Source: Chloroflexota bacterium (GTDB lineage: Bacteria; Chloroflexota; Dehalococcoidia; Lucifugimonadales; UBA3495). Taken from it: a stretch of DNA of 64,000 nucleotides. Below the pieces are notes generated by a model. The model worked only from the letters and a program-made list of their open reading frames with translations. It ran no database searches and had not been told where the DNA came from. Each line of letters starts with the position of its first letter. Position 1 is the stretch's first letter. Where the stretch lies: assembly GCA_009840135.1 (NCBI GenBank), contig VXOH01000020.1, positions 30,202 through 94,201 of the forward strand. Reading direction: 5' to 3'. Positions 9,485 to 19,180 of the stretch are shown piece after piece. Position numbers and translations under genes: made by a program.

Positions 9485-10255
9485 CTAGCTTTCCAGCTTC
9501 ACCGGGTTGCGCAGTATGCCAATGCCGTCAATGTCAATCTCGCAGACGGCGCCGTCGTCCATATTGCTGGTGGTGCCGGGAGTTCCGGTGTAGATGCAGT
9601 CTCCGGCGTCCAGGGTCACGTAGCGGGAGATGAACTCGATCATCGTGGGCACGTCGAAGATCAGGTGAGCGGTGGACTCGTTCTGCTCCTCACTGCCATT
9701 GACCCGGGTGCGCAGATGCTGGGCATGGGGGTCCAGGTCCGTCTCAATCCAGGGACCCATGGGCGAGAAGGTGTCGGCCGACTTGGCCCGCCACCAGTCC
9801 GAGTTGTTCTCGTTGCGGTCGCGGCGCTGCCAGTCGCGAGCGCTGACGTCGTTGCCACAGGTGTAGCCCAGGACGTGGTTTAGGGCATCTTCCTTGGACA
9901 CGTTCTTGCAGGTGTCCTTGATTATCAGCACCAGCTCGCCCTCTGCATCCAGGCGCTCCACTTCCTTGGGGCGGATGATGGTGTCTTCCGGGCCAATGAC
10001 ACTGGTGGGAGTCTTGTGGAAGACCATGGGGTAGGGAGGCGCCGGCCGGTCACCGATGTGGCTGGTGTAGTTCAGGCCCATGGCCAGGATTTTGCCGGGA
10101 ACCACCGGGGCCAGCAGCTTGACGTCGCTGAGTTTGTGAATGTGGTCGGTAACGGTGAAGTCGCCGAACATATCGCCGTCAATGGCGGCAACGCTGTCGC
10201 CGTCTATGACGCCGAAGTGAACTCTTCCGTGGGCTTCGTAACGGGCTATCCTCAT
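9485..10255 (-). CDS. Fumarylacetoacetate hydrolase family protein
   Basis: MRIARYEAHGRVHFGVIDGD...ILAMGLNYTSHIGD...VFHKTPTSVIGPEDTI...GELVLIIKDTCKNV...GYTCGNDVSARDWQ; start moved downstream of ORF-track start. Confidence 0.93.
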   Translation of the reverse strand: MRIARYEAHGRVHFGVIDGDSVAAIDGDMFGDFTVTDHIHKLSDVKLLAPVVPGKILAMGLNYTSHIGDRPAPPYPMVFHKTPTSVIGPEDTIIRPKEVERLDAEGELVLIIKDTCKNVSKEDALNHVLGYTCGNDVSARDWQRRDRNENNSDWWRAKSADTFSPMGPWIETDLDPHAQHLRTRVNGSEEQNESTAHLIFDVPTMIEFISRYVTLDAGDCIYTGTPGTTSNMDDGAVCEIDIDGIGILRNPVKLES

Positions 10256-10380
10256 TTGTCGCTCCTTGAAATTCCGAGAGAAATTGGCGCCGCCGTTTCT
10301 TCGATGGCAATCCCGGGCGGCACAGCGCAATAATGTTAGCACCAAGAGTGGGGGTTGGCTACCGGGGAATGGTGAGAGCA

Positions 10381-10406
10381 GGGCAGACACACAGGTCTGC
10401 CCCTAC
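10381..10406. repeat. Palindromic intergenic repeat, family E
   Basis: GGGCAGACACACAGGTCTGCCCCTAC; similar at 23090 and 63895. Confidence 0.6.
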
Positions 10407-10413
10407 CGGTCGT

Positions 10414-11076
10414 TCAGAGGGACGGTTCCCAAATGCGCTGCATTTCCAGCACGAAGCCGGGGAGTTCCGGGTCGCCCGACAGGGTTTCCGGAGCCTCCAC
10501 CACCTCCACCGTAACGCCGGGGCGGTAAATGTAGACGCGATGGCGGGGGTCCAGGGGGTCGATGAGCCAGCCCAGGCGGGCGCCATTGGCCAGGTATTCC
10601 TCCATTTTGGCCTGTATATCGCGTAGCCGGTCGGATTCGGAACGCAGTTCGACTACGAAGTCGGGGCAGATGGGAGAAAACTTGAGACGTTCCGGTTCCG
10701 GTATTTCCACCAGGCGGCTCTTTAGAACCCAAGACGCATCCGGGGAGCGGAGGGCGCCGTTGGGCAGGGTGAACCCTGCATTTGACTCAAAGGCCAGTCC
10801 TGAATCGTCGGTCTCGGCCCAAATTTGCAGCCGTGCAGAAATTCTAATGTTCTTGTTTGACGTATTGTTGAAAGTAGGGGCCATAAGCTCCAGTTCTCCC
10901 CGGGCGTTGATTTCAATGCGGAGCGTGTCGTTCAGTCCGCACAACTCCAGGAACTGGTCCTCAGTCAACTTCCATTCGGGGGGCAACCGGAGCACTATGG
11001 GGCCATTGGGTTCCGGAGTGACTGGATCCGGAACTGCCGGGGTTTCCTGGCGGGGTTTTGCCCGGGGAGTAGTCAT
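10414..11076 (-). CDS. Uma2 family (putative restriction endonuclease-fold) protein
   Basis: MTTPRAKPRQ...; RSPDASWVLKSR...FSPICPDFVVELRSESDRLRDIQAKMEEYLANGARLGWLIDP. Confidence 0.88.
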   Translation of the reverse strand: MTTPRAKPRQETPAVPDPVTPEPNGPIVLRLPPEWKLTEDQFLELCGLNDTLRIEINARGELELMAPTFNNTSNKNIRISARLQIWAETDDSGLAFESNAGFTLPNGALRSPDASWVLKSRLVEIPEPERLKFSPICPDFVVELRSESDRLRDIQAKMEEYLANGARLGWLIDPLDPRHRVYIYRPGVTVEVVEAPETLSGDPELPGFVLEMQRIWEPSL

Positions 11077-11135
11077 TTTGGCACTACCTCTTAACTGGTC
11101 GGGCTTGGTGGTTACCTGGAATGATACCAAAATCG

Positions 11136-11960
11136 CTAACCCGGCCTCCCGTACTGCTGCTGGGCCAGGGTCTGGTACGTTACCGGCGTTACCTGCACCA
11201 GTCCCGCGTCCACCGGCAATACCACTCCGTTTACCCATCGGGCCTCGTCGCTGGCCAGGTATACGGCGGCATAGCCAATGTCCCAGGAATCTCCCTCGGT
11301 GCGCAGCGGCGCGGCGTTCCGGCGGATTTCCCGTAAATCCGAGTCCATGCGCGGCGCCACCATGGGCGAATAGACCAGCCCCGGAGCGATGCAGTTGACC
11401 CGTATGCCGTCCGGGCCGTGGTCGGCCGCCATGGACATGGTCAGGCCCTGTACCGCCGCCTTGGACGTGGTGTAGGGGGTGCTGCTGTGGGCCCTGAGAC
11501 CGGCTATTGATGAGATGTTTATGATGGATCCGCCGCCGCTTTCTATCATTCTTGGGATTGCAAACTTGCTGCATAGGACTATGCTCTTGACGTTGACCGC
11601 CATCACGAAGTCCCAGTCATCTTCGCTGATCTCCAGCACCGAACCCCGGCGGGAGATTCCCACGTTGTTGTCCAGCACGTCCAGCCGACCCCACCGTTCT
11701 ACGGCGGCATCTACCATCCGGCGGCAGTCGTCGGCATTGATGACGTTAGCCTCGAACACGTCGGCCTCGCCGCCCTCTTCCCTGATTAGGCCCAGGGTTT
11801 CCTCCGCCCTTTCCTGCACGTTATCCACCAACAGGACCTTCGCCCCTTCCCGTGCGAACAGCACGGCGGCGGCCTTGCCGTTGCCCACCCCGGGGCCGCT
11901 GGAACCGGCGCCGGTTACGATTGCCACCTTACCTTCAAGTCTGCCGTTGCGTTCGGGCAT
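11136..11960 (-). CDS. SDR family NAD(P)-dependent oxidoreductase
   Basis: GKVAIVTGAGSSGPGVG...NNVGIS...YTTSKAAVQGLT...VNCIAPG. Confidence 0.95.
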   Translation of the reverse strand: MPERNGRLEGKVAIVTGAGSSGPGVGNGKAAAVLFAREGAKVLLVDNVQERAEETLGLIREEGGEADVFEANVINADDCRRMVDAAVERWGRLDVLDNNVGISRRGSVLEISEDDWDFVMAVNVKSIVLCSKFAIPRMIESGGGSIINISSIAGLRAHSSTPYTTSKAAVQGLTMSMAADHGPDGIRVNCIAPGLVYSPMVAPRMDSDLREIRRNAAPLRTEGDSWDIGYAAVYLASDEARWVNGVVLPVDAGLVQVTPVTYQTLAQQQYGRPG

Positions 11961-12004
11961 GATTTGGCTCCTGAGTATTGGATGAGCTAATACTAAAGCA
12001 ATGT

Positions 12005-12316
12005 CTATCTGGCGCTTGTCTGCGCCTGAGTGGCGACTGCGAACTTCTCAACTTCAATGGACTCAGCCAAGTCTTGAGCTTGCCAAAGGTCGTACGCGGC
12101 CTGGATACCTAGCCAGGTTTCGGGGGTTGAACCGAAGGCCATTGACAGCCGGATAGCCATTTCGGCGGATATGCTGGCCCTGCCATTTATGACGTCAGAC
12201 AACTTCTGGCGGCTTATTCCCAAGCCCCTGGCCGCCCTTGTAATAGTTAGACCCAGGGGCTCCAGGCATTCATACCTGACTATCTCGCCAGGATGGCAAG
12301 GATCATGTATGGGCAT
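12005..12316 (-). CDS. higA: HigA family addiction-module antitoxin (XRE/HTH)
   Basis: MPIHDPCHPGEIVRYECLEPLGLTITRAARGLGISRQKLSDVINGRASISAEMAIRLSMAFGSTPETWLGIQAAYDLW. Confidence 0.92.
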   Translation of the reverse strand: MPIHDPCHPGEIVRYECLEPLGLTITRAARGLGISRQKLSDVINGRASISAEMAIRLSMAFGSTPETWLGIQAAYDLWQAQDLAESIEVEKFAVATQAQTSAR

Positions 12317-12328
12317 TGTGAAGCCCTC

Positions 12329-12607
12329 CTAATGGTAATCTGTATAGTCCACATCGACTGCGTGCCCGTCCTCGAACCTGAAAGTGACACGCATGTTGCC
12401 CGACACTGAAACGGCCCAATGCCCGGCCAGTTGGCCGGACAAGGGATGAAGCCTCAATCCCGGTAAGTCCATACCCTGTGGACTGCTGCTTCGGTCCAGT
12501 ATTGTGAGTATGCGCCTCACTTTACCAATATGTTCCGGGGCAATTCGCCGCGAATTCCGCCCGTTGTAGAAGTCCCTTAGGCCACGGTTCCTGAAAGATT
12601 GAATCAA
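12329..12607 (-). CDS. higB: HigB/RelE family toxin
   Basis: MIQSFRNRGLRDFYNGRNSRRIAPEHIGKVRRILTILDRSSSPQGMDLPGLRLHPLSGQLAGHWAVSVSGNMRVTFRFEDGHAVDVDYTDYH. Confidence 0.92.
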   Translation of the reverse strand: MIQSFRNRGLRDFYNGRNSRRIAPEHIGKVRRILTILDRSSSPQGMDLPGLRLHPLSGQLAGHWAVSVSGNMRVTFRFEDGHAVDVDYTDYH

Positions 12608-12689
12608 AGTTCAATCCTGGTTTCCAAGGTCTTTTGTCCTACTTTTCCTAGCATCGAGTTGGCGCAGACTTCGAGGACGCGCTGCCTTG

Positions 12690-13118
12690 CTAACTAATCT
12701 CCACCACTTCAATCTCAAACGTAAGGTCCTTGCCGGCCAGCGGGTGGTTCGCGTCCAGCTTAACCTTGTCGTCGGACAGCTCGAGGACCGTCATTTGCGC
12801 CGGCCTTCCATCGGCCGAGGTGGCCTGCAACTGCATGCCTACCTCCAGGGGTATGGACGCGGGTATCTCGGAGCGGTCCACTTCAAAAACGCCATCGGGC
12901 CGGTGTACGCCATAGGCCTGATCGGCGGCAATAATTATGGTTCGAGTTTCTCCCTGCTCCATTCCAACAACGCCCTGTTCAAAGCCGGGAATCATTTGCT
13001 TTTGGCCAACGGTAAATTCCAGGGGCTGCCCCCCTGCGGAGGAATCGAACACGGTGCCGTCGTCAAGTTTGCCCGTATAATGGACCTTTACCCTGCTACC
13101 CTGCGTTACTTCTGCCAT
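12690..13118 (-). CDS. FKBP-type peptidyl-prolyl cis-trans isomerase, SlyD-like
   Basis: MAEVTQGSRVKVHYTGKLDDGTVFDSS...MIPGFEQGVVGMEQGETRTI...NHPLAGKDLTFEIEVVEI. Confidence 0.93.
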   Translation of the reverse strand: MAEVTQGSRVKVHYTGKLDDGTVFDSSAGGQPLEFTVGQKQMIPGFEQGVVGMEQGETRTIIIAADQAYGVHRPDGVFEVDRSEIPASIPLEVGMQLQATSADGRPAQMTVLELSDDKVKLDANHPLAGKDLTFEIEVVEIS

Positions 13119-13404
13119 ATCTTGCCTCCTCGGCTGATGCCCTACCTTAACACCCTTTGCTGCGGGTAGTCCATTCTGCAAATCAGGACCGTAGCGTTGC
13201 GGTTTAGCTGCTATGACAGTTCGAATCACCGGTGTAGACCTATGCATCTGCCCTGGTTTCGCCCACTTAACCACCCGAATTGGAACACCACTCGACCCAT
13301 GCCCGTTATAGCGTCCATTTCCCGTTTCGTGTAACATGAACCTAATACCCATTTAGGCCCTTATCCCGCAAGTTGGAAAAAGGTCAATATCGGGGGTCAA
13401 ACCA

Positions 13405-14544
13405 ATGAATAAGCGTCGCGTTACCAAGCCGGTTTACGTGGGCGGAGTAAAGGTCGGCGGCGATGCCGAAATTACGGTCCAGTCCATGACCAAGACCGAT
13501 ACCCGAGACGTCAAGGCCACCGTGCGCCAGATTCACGAACTGGAAGAGGTGGGTTGCGACATCATCCGCTCGGCGGTGCCCGACATGGAAGCCGCCAGGG
13601 CCATGGCCGAGATCAAGAAGCAGATTAACATCCCCCTCATCGCCGACATTCACTTCCATTACCAGCTGGCCATCGAGTGCGCCATGGGTGGCGTTGACTG
13701 CCTGCGCCTGAACCCCGGCAACCTGCGCAACGAAGAACAGGTCAAGGAAGTTGTGAAGGTTGCCAAAGAGCGAAACATCCCCATCCGCATCGGCGTGAAC
13801 TTCGGCAGTCTGCCCCCCGTGGGCGGCATCGGTCGCACCCGCGGCTTCTCCCGGCACATGGACCTGGTGAACCGCCTCCCCAAGGCCGGAGAGGCCCAGG
13901 AAGGCCAGTACAGCATCGTGGACCACATGGTAGCCACCGCCCTGTGGGAAATCACCCTGCTGGAGCAGCAGGACTTTGACCAGATCAAGATCTCCCTGAA
14001 GGCCTTCGACGTGCCCACCACGGTGGAGGCCTACCGCCAGTTGGCCGAAATGGTCCCATACCCCTTCCACCTGGGCATTACCGAGGCGGGCACTGCCCAG
14101 TCCGGCTCTATCCGTACCGCCGTGGGTTTGGGTTATCTGCTGTACGAGGGCATCGGTGACACCATCCGCGTTTCCCTGAGCGACGACTCGACTGAGGAAG
14201 TGGTCGTTGGCTATGAAATCCTGAAGTCGCTGAACCTGCGGACCAAGGGCACCACCCTGGTAGCCTGCCCCAGCTGCGGCCGGGCCGATGTGGACGTGCG
14301 CAAGCTGGCCAACGATGTGGACGCCCTGCTGAAGAAGACGGACAAGAACATCAAGGTCGCGGTCATGGGCTGCGAGGTCAACGGCCCCGGCGAGGCCAAG
14401 GATGCCGACGTGGGCATCGCCGCCGGCGCTGGCCGGGCGGTAATCTTCCGCAAGGGAGAGAAGGTGCGGGTGGTCCCCGAGGAGGAAATGTTCACCGCAC
14501 TGATGGAAGAGGTGGAGAACACGCCGGTAGAGGCAGGGGATTAG
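13405..14544 (+). CDS. ispG: 4-hydroxy-3-methylbut-2-en-1-yl diphosphate synthase
   Basis: GGVKVGGDAEITVQSMTKTDTRDV...LIADIHFHY...CPSCGRAD...VAVMGCEVNGPGEAKDADVGIA. Confidence 0.97.
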   Translation: MNKRRVTKPVYVGGVKVGGDAEITVQSMTKTDTRDVKATVRQIHELEEVGCDIIRSAVPDMEAARAMAEIKKQINIPLIADIHFHYQLAIECAMGGVDCLRLNPGNLRNEEQVKEVVKVAKERNIPIRIGVNFGSLPPVGGIGRTRGFSRHMDLVNRLPKAGEAQEGQYSIVDHMVATALWEITLLEQQDFDQIKISLKAFDVPTTVEAYRQLAEMVPYPFHLGITEAGTAQSGSIRTAVGLGYLLYEGIGDTIRVSLSDDSTEEVVVGYEILKSLNLRTKGTTLVACPSCGRADVDVRKLANDVDALLKKTDKNIKVAVMGCEVNGPGEAKDADVGIAAGAGRAVIFRKGEKVRVVPEEEMFTALMEEVENTPVEAGD

Positions 14545-14558
14545 CCGGAGGTGATACC

Positions 14559-14882
14559 GTGGCCAGCATAACAGTTCGCAACTTGGACGAGGGCCTGAAA
14601 CAGCGCCTGAAGGAACAAGCCGCCAGGCACGGCTGCTCCATGGAGGAGGAAGTGCGGCGGATTCTGCAGGCGGCGCTGCCCCTAAAGGTCAAGCCAAATC
14701 CAGCCAAGGCGCAGGAAACGCCAAAGACCGGATTGGACATGGCTATGGGAATACACAATTTGTTCCGTTCGTCCGGCCTGACTGACGAAGACATTGAGAT
14801 GTTCATCAATAATGTCGAGGAACTCCGGCATCCCGAGCGCTCCAGCCGGCGACACGTTGACGATTCTGAATCCAGCCGGTGA
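14559..14882 (+). CDS. FitA/VapB-like antitoxin (Arc-type RHH)
   Basis: MASITVRNLDEGLKQRLKEQAARHGCSMEEEVRRIL. Confidence 0.88.
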   Translation: MASITVRNLDEGLKQRLKEQAARHGCSMEEEVRRILQAALPLKVKPNPAKAQETPKTGLDMAMGIHNLFRSSGLTDEDIEMFINNVEELRHPERSSRRHVDDSESSR

Positions 14883-15316
14883 TAATCCTCGATACGAACG
14901 TAATATCTGAATTGATGTTGGCACTCCCAGTTGCACCCGTCGCAAGTTGGTGGAGTACCCAGCCCCTTGCAGATTTGTACATCACCACTGTAGTGGAAGG
15001 AGAACTGAGATACGGGGCTGCCAGGTTGCCTGTGGGGCGGAGACGTGGCTTGCTGATTCAATCCATTGACCTGGTACTTGCAAACTTCCTGCCTGACCGA
15101 ATCCTGCCGTTCGACCGGGCAGCCGCCAGCGAGTATGCCCAAATAATGGCGCACCGCAGGTCTATTGGCCGCCCTATGGAAGGGCATGAACTGGATTGCC
15201 AGATCGCTGCCATCGCCCGAGTCAACGGGGCGGCCGTTGCTACCCGCAACGTGCGGGACTTCACCGACTGCGGCGTCGAAATAATCAACCCCTGGGAAGC
15301 CGCGGCCACGCCATAA
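14879..15316 (+). CDS. vapC: PIN domain toxin, VapC/FitB-like
   Basis: (V)IILDTNVISELM...TTVVEGELRYGAARLPVGRRR...DRILPFDRAAASEYAQI...GHELDCQIAAIARVNGAAVATRNVRDFTDCGVEIINPW; GTG start overlaps antitoxin stop. Confidence 0.93.
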   Translation: MIILDTNVISELMLALPVAPVASWWSTQPLADLYITTVVEGELRYGAARLPVGRRRGLLIQSIDLVLANFLPDRILPFDRAAASEYAQIMAHRRSIGRPMEGHELDCQIAAIARVNGAAVATRNVRDFTDCGVEIINPWEAAATP

Positions 15317-15331
15317 AAGGGACACGACTAT

Positions 15332-17032
15332 ATGCGTTTCACCCAACTTGTAACGAAAACCCTGCGGGAAGACCCGCCCGAGGCGGAGACCGCCAGCCAT
15401 CGCCTGATGCTGCGGGCCGGCCTCATCTACCAGGTGGCGGCCGGGGTTTACGCCTATCTGCCCCTGGCCTGGCGCTCGCTGCGCAAGATCGAAAGCATCA
15501 TCCGCGAGGAGATGGACGCTGCCGGTGGTCAGGAGTTGATGATGCCTGCCCTGCAGCCCCGGGAACTCTGGGAGCAGACGGGCCGCGCCGAAGCCATGGG
15601 GGAAGTCCTCTTTTCCATGGAAGACCGACGGGGCCGTCCCATGGTGCTGGCCCCCACCCACGAAGAAGTGGTAACCAGCATCGTCCGCGCCAACGTCCAG
15701 AGCTACCGCGACCTGCCGGTAATCCTCTACCAGATCCAGACTAAATTCCGCGACGAACCCCGTCCCCGCGCCGGGCTGGTGCGGGTGCGCGAGTTCGACA
15801 TGAAGGACGCCTACAGCTTCAACGCCGACGACGACAGCCTGGACGACAGCTACCAGGCCATGGCCCAGGCCTATCGCAACATTTACCGCCGCTGCAGCCT
15901 GCCCGTACTCATGGCCGAGGCCGACAGCGGCGCCATCGGGGGCAAGGACTCCCATGAGTTCCTGCTGTCCACCCCCACCGGCGAGGACACGGTAATCACC
16001 TGTCGCAGCTGCGGCTACACCGCCAACGCGGAAAAGGCGGAGGGAATCTACCCAGAACAGTCGGCTGGGCCCCAACTTCCCCTGGAGGAGGTGGACACCC
16101 CCGGCCTCAAGACCATCGCCGGCCTGGCGGACTTCCTGAACGTGCCCACCAGCCAGACCCTGAAGGCCGTCTTCTATTCCGCCGACGGCGAGGTGGTCTT
16201 CGTTACCGTGCGCGGTGACCTGGAGGTCAACGAGGTCAAGCTGAAGAACAATCTCCATTGCAACGAATTGCGTTTAGCCACCGATGAAGAGGTGCGAAAT
16301 GCTGGCCTGGTTGCCGGATCGGCTTCCCCCATTGGCATCACGGGAATGCGGCGGGTGGCCGATAACTCTATAACCCAGGGCAGCAACTTCGTGGTGGGGG
16401 CCAACAAGCCCGATACCCACTTCCGCAACGCCAATTATCCTCGCGATTTTGAGGTGGACCTGCTGACCGACATCGCCCTGGCCCAGCCCGGCCAACTCTG
16501 TCCCCTGTGCCGCACCCCACTGGAAGCCACCCGGGGCGTGGAAGTAGGGCACATTTTCAAGCTCGGCACCTCCTACAGCGAAGCCTTGGGCGCCATGTAC
16601 CTGGACCAGGAAGGGCAGCAGCGCCCCATTACCATGGGTTGCTACGGCATCGGCGTGGGCCGCCTGCTGGCCGCCGCCGTTGAGCAGAACCACGACGAAA
16701 AGGGCATCGTCTTTCCCGCACCCATCGCTCCCTACCAGGTGCATATGGTGGGTCTCAACATGACCGACGACTCCGTAGCCGCTGTGGCAGACAAGCTTTA
16801 CCGGGATCTGTGGGACCAGGGAATTGAAACTCTGTTTGATGACCGGCCCGACCAGGCGGCCGGCGTCAAGCTTAACGATGCCGACTTGATGGGGCTGCCC
16901 ATCAGGTTAGTGGTCAGCCCGCGCAACCTGCGCAATGATGCCGTTGAAATGAGGGGCCGCACGGAAGACGAGGCGACCATGGTAGGCCTGGAAGGAGTAA
17001 CGACGGCGGTGCGGGAAGCGCTCCTGGACTAG
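15332..17032 (+). CDS. proS: Prolyl-tRNA synthetase (bacterial type with YbaK-like insertion)
   Basis: MRFTQLVTKTLREDPPEAETASHRLMLRAGLIYQVAAGVYAYLPLAWRSLRKIE...TNEEVV-type motif PTHEEVV...RPRAGLVRVREFDMKDAYSF. Confidence 0.97.
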   Translation: MRFTQLVTKTLREDPPEAETASHRLMLRAGLIYQVAAGVYAYLPLAWRSLRKIESIIREEMDAAGGQELMMPALQPRELWEQTGRAEAMGEVLFSMEDRRGRPMVLAPTHEEVVTSIVRANVQSYRDLPVILYQIQTKFRDEPRPRAGLVRVREFDMKDAYSFNADDDSLDDSYQAMAQAYRNIYRRCSLPVLMAEADSGAIGGKDSHEFLLSTPTGEDTVITCRSCGYTANAEKAEGIYPEQSAGPQLPLEEVDTPGLKTIAGLADFLNVPTSQTLKAVFYSADGEVVFVTVRGDLEVNEVKLKNNLHCNELRLATDEEVRNAGLVAGSASPIGITGMRRVADNSITQGSNFVVGANKPDTHFRNANYPRDFEVDLLTDIALAQPGQLCPLCRTPLEATRGVEVGHIFKLGTSYSEALGAMYLDQEGQQRPITMGCYGIGVGRLLAAAVEQNHDEKGIVFPAPIAPYQVHMVGLNMTDDSVAAVADKLYRDLWDQGIETLFDDRPDQAAGVKLNDADLMGLPIRLVVSPRNLRNDAVEMRGRTEDEATMVGLEGVTTAVREALLD

Positions 17033-17034
17033 CG

Positions 17035-17613
17035 GTGGGCGGCAATTCTCCCGGGCTGCGGCCCCTCACTTTTGTCGAACGCCACATCACCTGGATGTAC
17101 GGCTTCATGCCGGCGGTGGCAATTTACACCGTACTGCTGGCGGTTTCCTACTTTCTTACTCGCCCCGACATCAACATTTTCCTCTATTTCCTCACCTTCT
17201 CCCAGACCGTGGATCCGGTAACAGGCCGGGAACTTCCCATCAACGTCCAGATGATGTTGGCCCGGGGCTTCTACCTGATTGCCTATTTCACCTGGGGGCG
17301 TTCCACCGGCCACCTGCTCATGGGAGCCCACGTAATTGACCGAAAGACGGGCCGCCGCATGACTACCTGGCAGAAGCTGGTGCGCGGTTCGGCGCAGATG
17401 CTCACCGGTTCCTTGTATATAGTCCTGGACGGAATATCTCTCATCCTGGTCTTGCTGGACCGGCAGGAAAGGCGGTCGGTGTACGACTGGTTATCCGGTA
17501 CGGTGGTGGTTATGGGAGACCTGCCGCCCGAGGAGGAGACGGTCACCTCCCGCAGCTGGGTTGCTCAGCTGATCGGCTCCCTGCGAAGGGGCGCAGCCGA
17601 TGAAAGTCGGTAG
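17035..17613 (+). CDS. RDD family membrane protein
   Basis: RSTGHLLMGAHVIDRKTGRRMTTWQKLVRGSAQMLTG...DRQERRSVYDWLSGTVVV. Confidence 0.75.
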   Translation: MGGNSPGLRPLTFVERHITWMYGFMPAVAIYTVLLAVSYFLTRPDINIFLYFLTFSQTVDPVTGRELPINVQMMLARGFYLIAYFTWGRSTGHLLMGAHVIDRKTGRRMTTWQKLVRGSAQMLTGSLYIVLDGISLILVLLDRQERRSVYDWLSGTVVVMGDLPPEEETVTSRSWVAQLIGSLRRGAADESR

Positions 17614-17678
17614 CTCTACCTGTCTCGATAACAGTCGCTGAGAACAGGGAGAGTTAAGGCGCTTTGGGGTGGTTATCT

Positions 17679-18185
17679 TTACCGGGCCTCCAGTACGGAG
17701 CTCAGGTAAATCAGGTTGGCCTTCAATTCCGGGGCAATGTTGCCCTCCCTGGAAGATGCCAGTAGCAAGAGCAGGCGCAACTGGGCGGCCAGGTCAGAGG
17801 CCAGCTTCTGCTTTGCTTCGGCTTCCGTATCCCCCGCCACGGGCACCCTCAAACCCTGCAGGGGAAGCCTGGTGCGGGACTCTCCCGCCCAGTACTGGTC
17901 CAGTGTGTCTATGATCAGGACCGGTATTTCATTGGTGATTACAAATGGAGCGTCGGAGGGCGAGTCCTCGGGCCGCAGCGCGTCCACTTTCACCTGCGTG
18001 ACATCGCTGTGATTTATGTGGAAGACTGCTGCGTTGGGCTGGCTGGCCCCGATGATCCGCCAGTCCCAGTCCTCGGGAGTTGTTGCGTCCATCTCCGATT
18101 CGATATGCACGGGAATGGTGTCGTGTTCGGCCAGACGAGACTCGTTATCTCGCGGTGTGTCGGGTTGCGATTCGGGGGCGGGCAT
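17679..18185 (-). CDS. Hypothetical protein (last gene of LexA-box-headed gene run)
   Basis: 168 aa ORF, same strand and close spacing as upstream genes; no recognised domain. Confidence 0.65.
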   Translation of the reverse strand: MPAPESQPDTPRDNESRLAEHDTIPVHIESEMDATTPEDWDWRIIGASQPNAAVFHINHSDVTQVKVDALRPEDSPSDAPFVITNEIPVLIIDTLDQYWAGESRTRLPLQGLRVPVAGDTEAEAKQKLASDLAAQLRLLLLLASSREGNIAPELKANLIYLSSVLEAR

Positions 18186-18235
18186 TGATGGCCTCCCAGG
18201 TGGTGAAATTGGTCAATTAACAGGAGTATATTGGG

Positions 18236-18679
18236 CTACAAGGTCAGGATGCCAGGTACGAGCCGCTTGCTACCGGCGTCGGCGGCCAAGGCAGCACCGG
18301 TAAGGGCTATGCTGCCGACGACTATGGTACTACCCTTGGGCTCAAATATAACCTCAACGTGCCAGGGGGTCTCGCCTTCCAGTTCTATTCTGGCCAGTCC
18401 CACTGGGCGGGACTGGATGGAGCCGTCGGGTTGGCGAAAATCCCGGTCCTGCCACTTCTTTACGTCCAATTCATCCAGAACGTCCTCCGGCACATGAGTG
18501 AAAATTGATCTGGTGTCAACCAAACCGGTCAACTCGACGGATGTCGTCCGATCATCGTCCCACAGCCGGAAATCCACGGAAAAGCTGCCTGGCTCGCCAC
18601 CAATAGTGCTTCCAGCCAGGATCATCGGCTCGCCTGGCACCCGCTTCCTTTCTGCATCGGTATCATCATTTGAAACCAT
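18236..18679 (-). CDS. Retropepsin-like aspartyl protease family protein with degenerate active-site motif (VDTRS)
   Basis: VDFRLWDDDRTTSVELTGLVDTRSIFTHVPEDVL...PVGLARIELEGETPWHVEVIFEPKGSTIVVGSIAL; paralogous to 18723-19166. Confidence 0.7.
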   Translation of the reverse strand: MVSNDDTDAERKRVPGEPMILAGSTIGGEPGSFSVDFRLWDDDRTTSVELTGLVDTRSIFTHVPEDVLDELDVKKWQDRDFRQPDGSIQSRPVGLARIELEGETPWHVEVIFEPKGSTIVVGSIALTGAALAADAGSKRLVPGILTL

Positions 18680-18722
18680 ATTGTTCCACTCCAACACCAC
18701 AAGCCTTGCCGGTAGTTTCAAC

Positions 18723-19166
18723 CTACAAAGGCAGGTCTGCCGGTATGAACTTCTCATTTCTGGCATGAATGGCCAAGGCAAAAATCTCCAGGGCCAAGGC
18801 CCCCAGCAACGTGCTGCTTCCCGCCGGCCCAAAAACCGCGTAGACACTGCGCCTCTGTCCTTCCAACTCTATTCTGACCTGCCCAACGTCCAGTTCGAGC
18901 TTGGTACCGTCGGCCAATCTGAAGACCTCGGAGAATTCCCGTTCAATGCCCAGGTCCTCGAGGATGAGTGCAGGAACCTGCGGGTAGAATGCCCCAGTGT
19001 CCACCAGCCCGTTCAAGGTATGGGAGCGGGTCCCATCGTTACTCCAGAGCGTAAAGTCCGCGTAGAAGGTACCCAAATCCCCTCCGACAACGGTGGCAGG
19101 GAGAACAAGCTCCTCCACCGGCAGCCTCTTTACGAAGGCAGCGGCCGCCCGATTTTCTGTGCTCAT
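18723..19166 (-). CDS. Retropepsin-like aspartyl protease family protein (VDTGA)
   Basis: FYADFTLWSNDGTRSHTLNGLVDTGAFYPQVPALILEDLG...DVGQVRIELEGQRRSVYAVFGPAGSSTLLGALALE. Confidence 0.78.
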   Translation of the reverse strand: MSTENRAAAAFVKRLPVEELVLPATVVGGDLGTFYADFTLWSNDGTRSHTLNGLVDTGAFYPQVPALILEDLGIEREFSEVFRLADGTKLELDVGQVRIELEGQRRSVYAVFGPAGSSTLLGALALEIFALAIHARNEKFIPADLPL

Positions 19167-19180
19167 ATTTTCCTGCCCCG

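Noticed and set aside
13198-13240. gttcgaatcacc T-loop-like sequence suggesting a tRNA
   Set aside because: No acceptor stem, anticodon arm or D-arm could be folded around it.
14492-16258. 588 aa minus-strand ORF
   Set aside because: Antisense to vapBC-like genes and proS; no recognisable domain.
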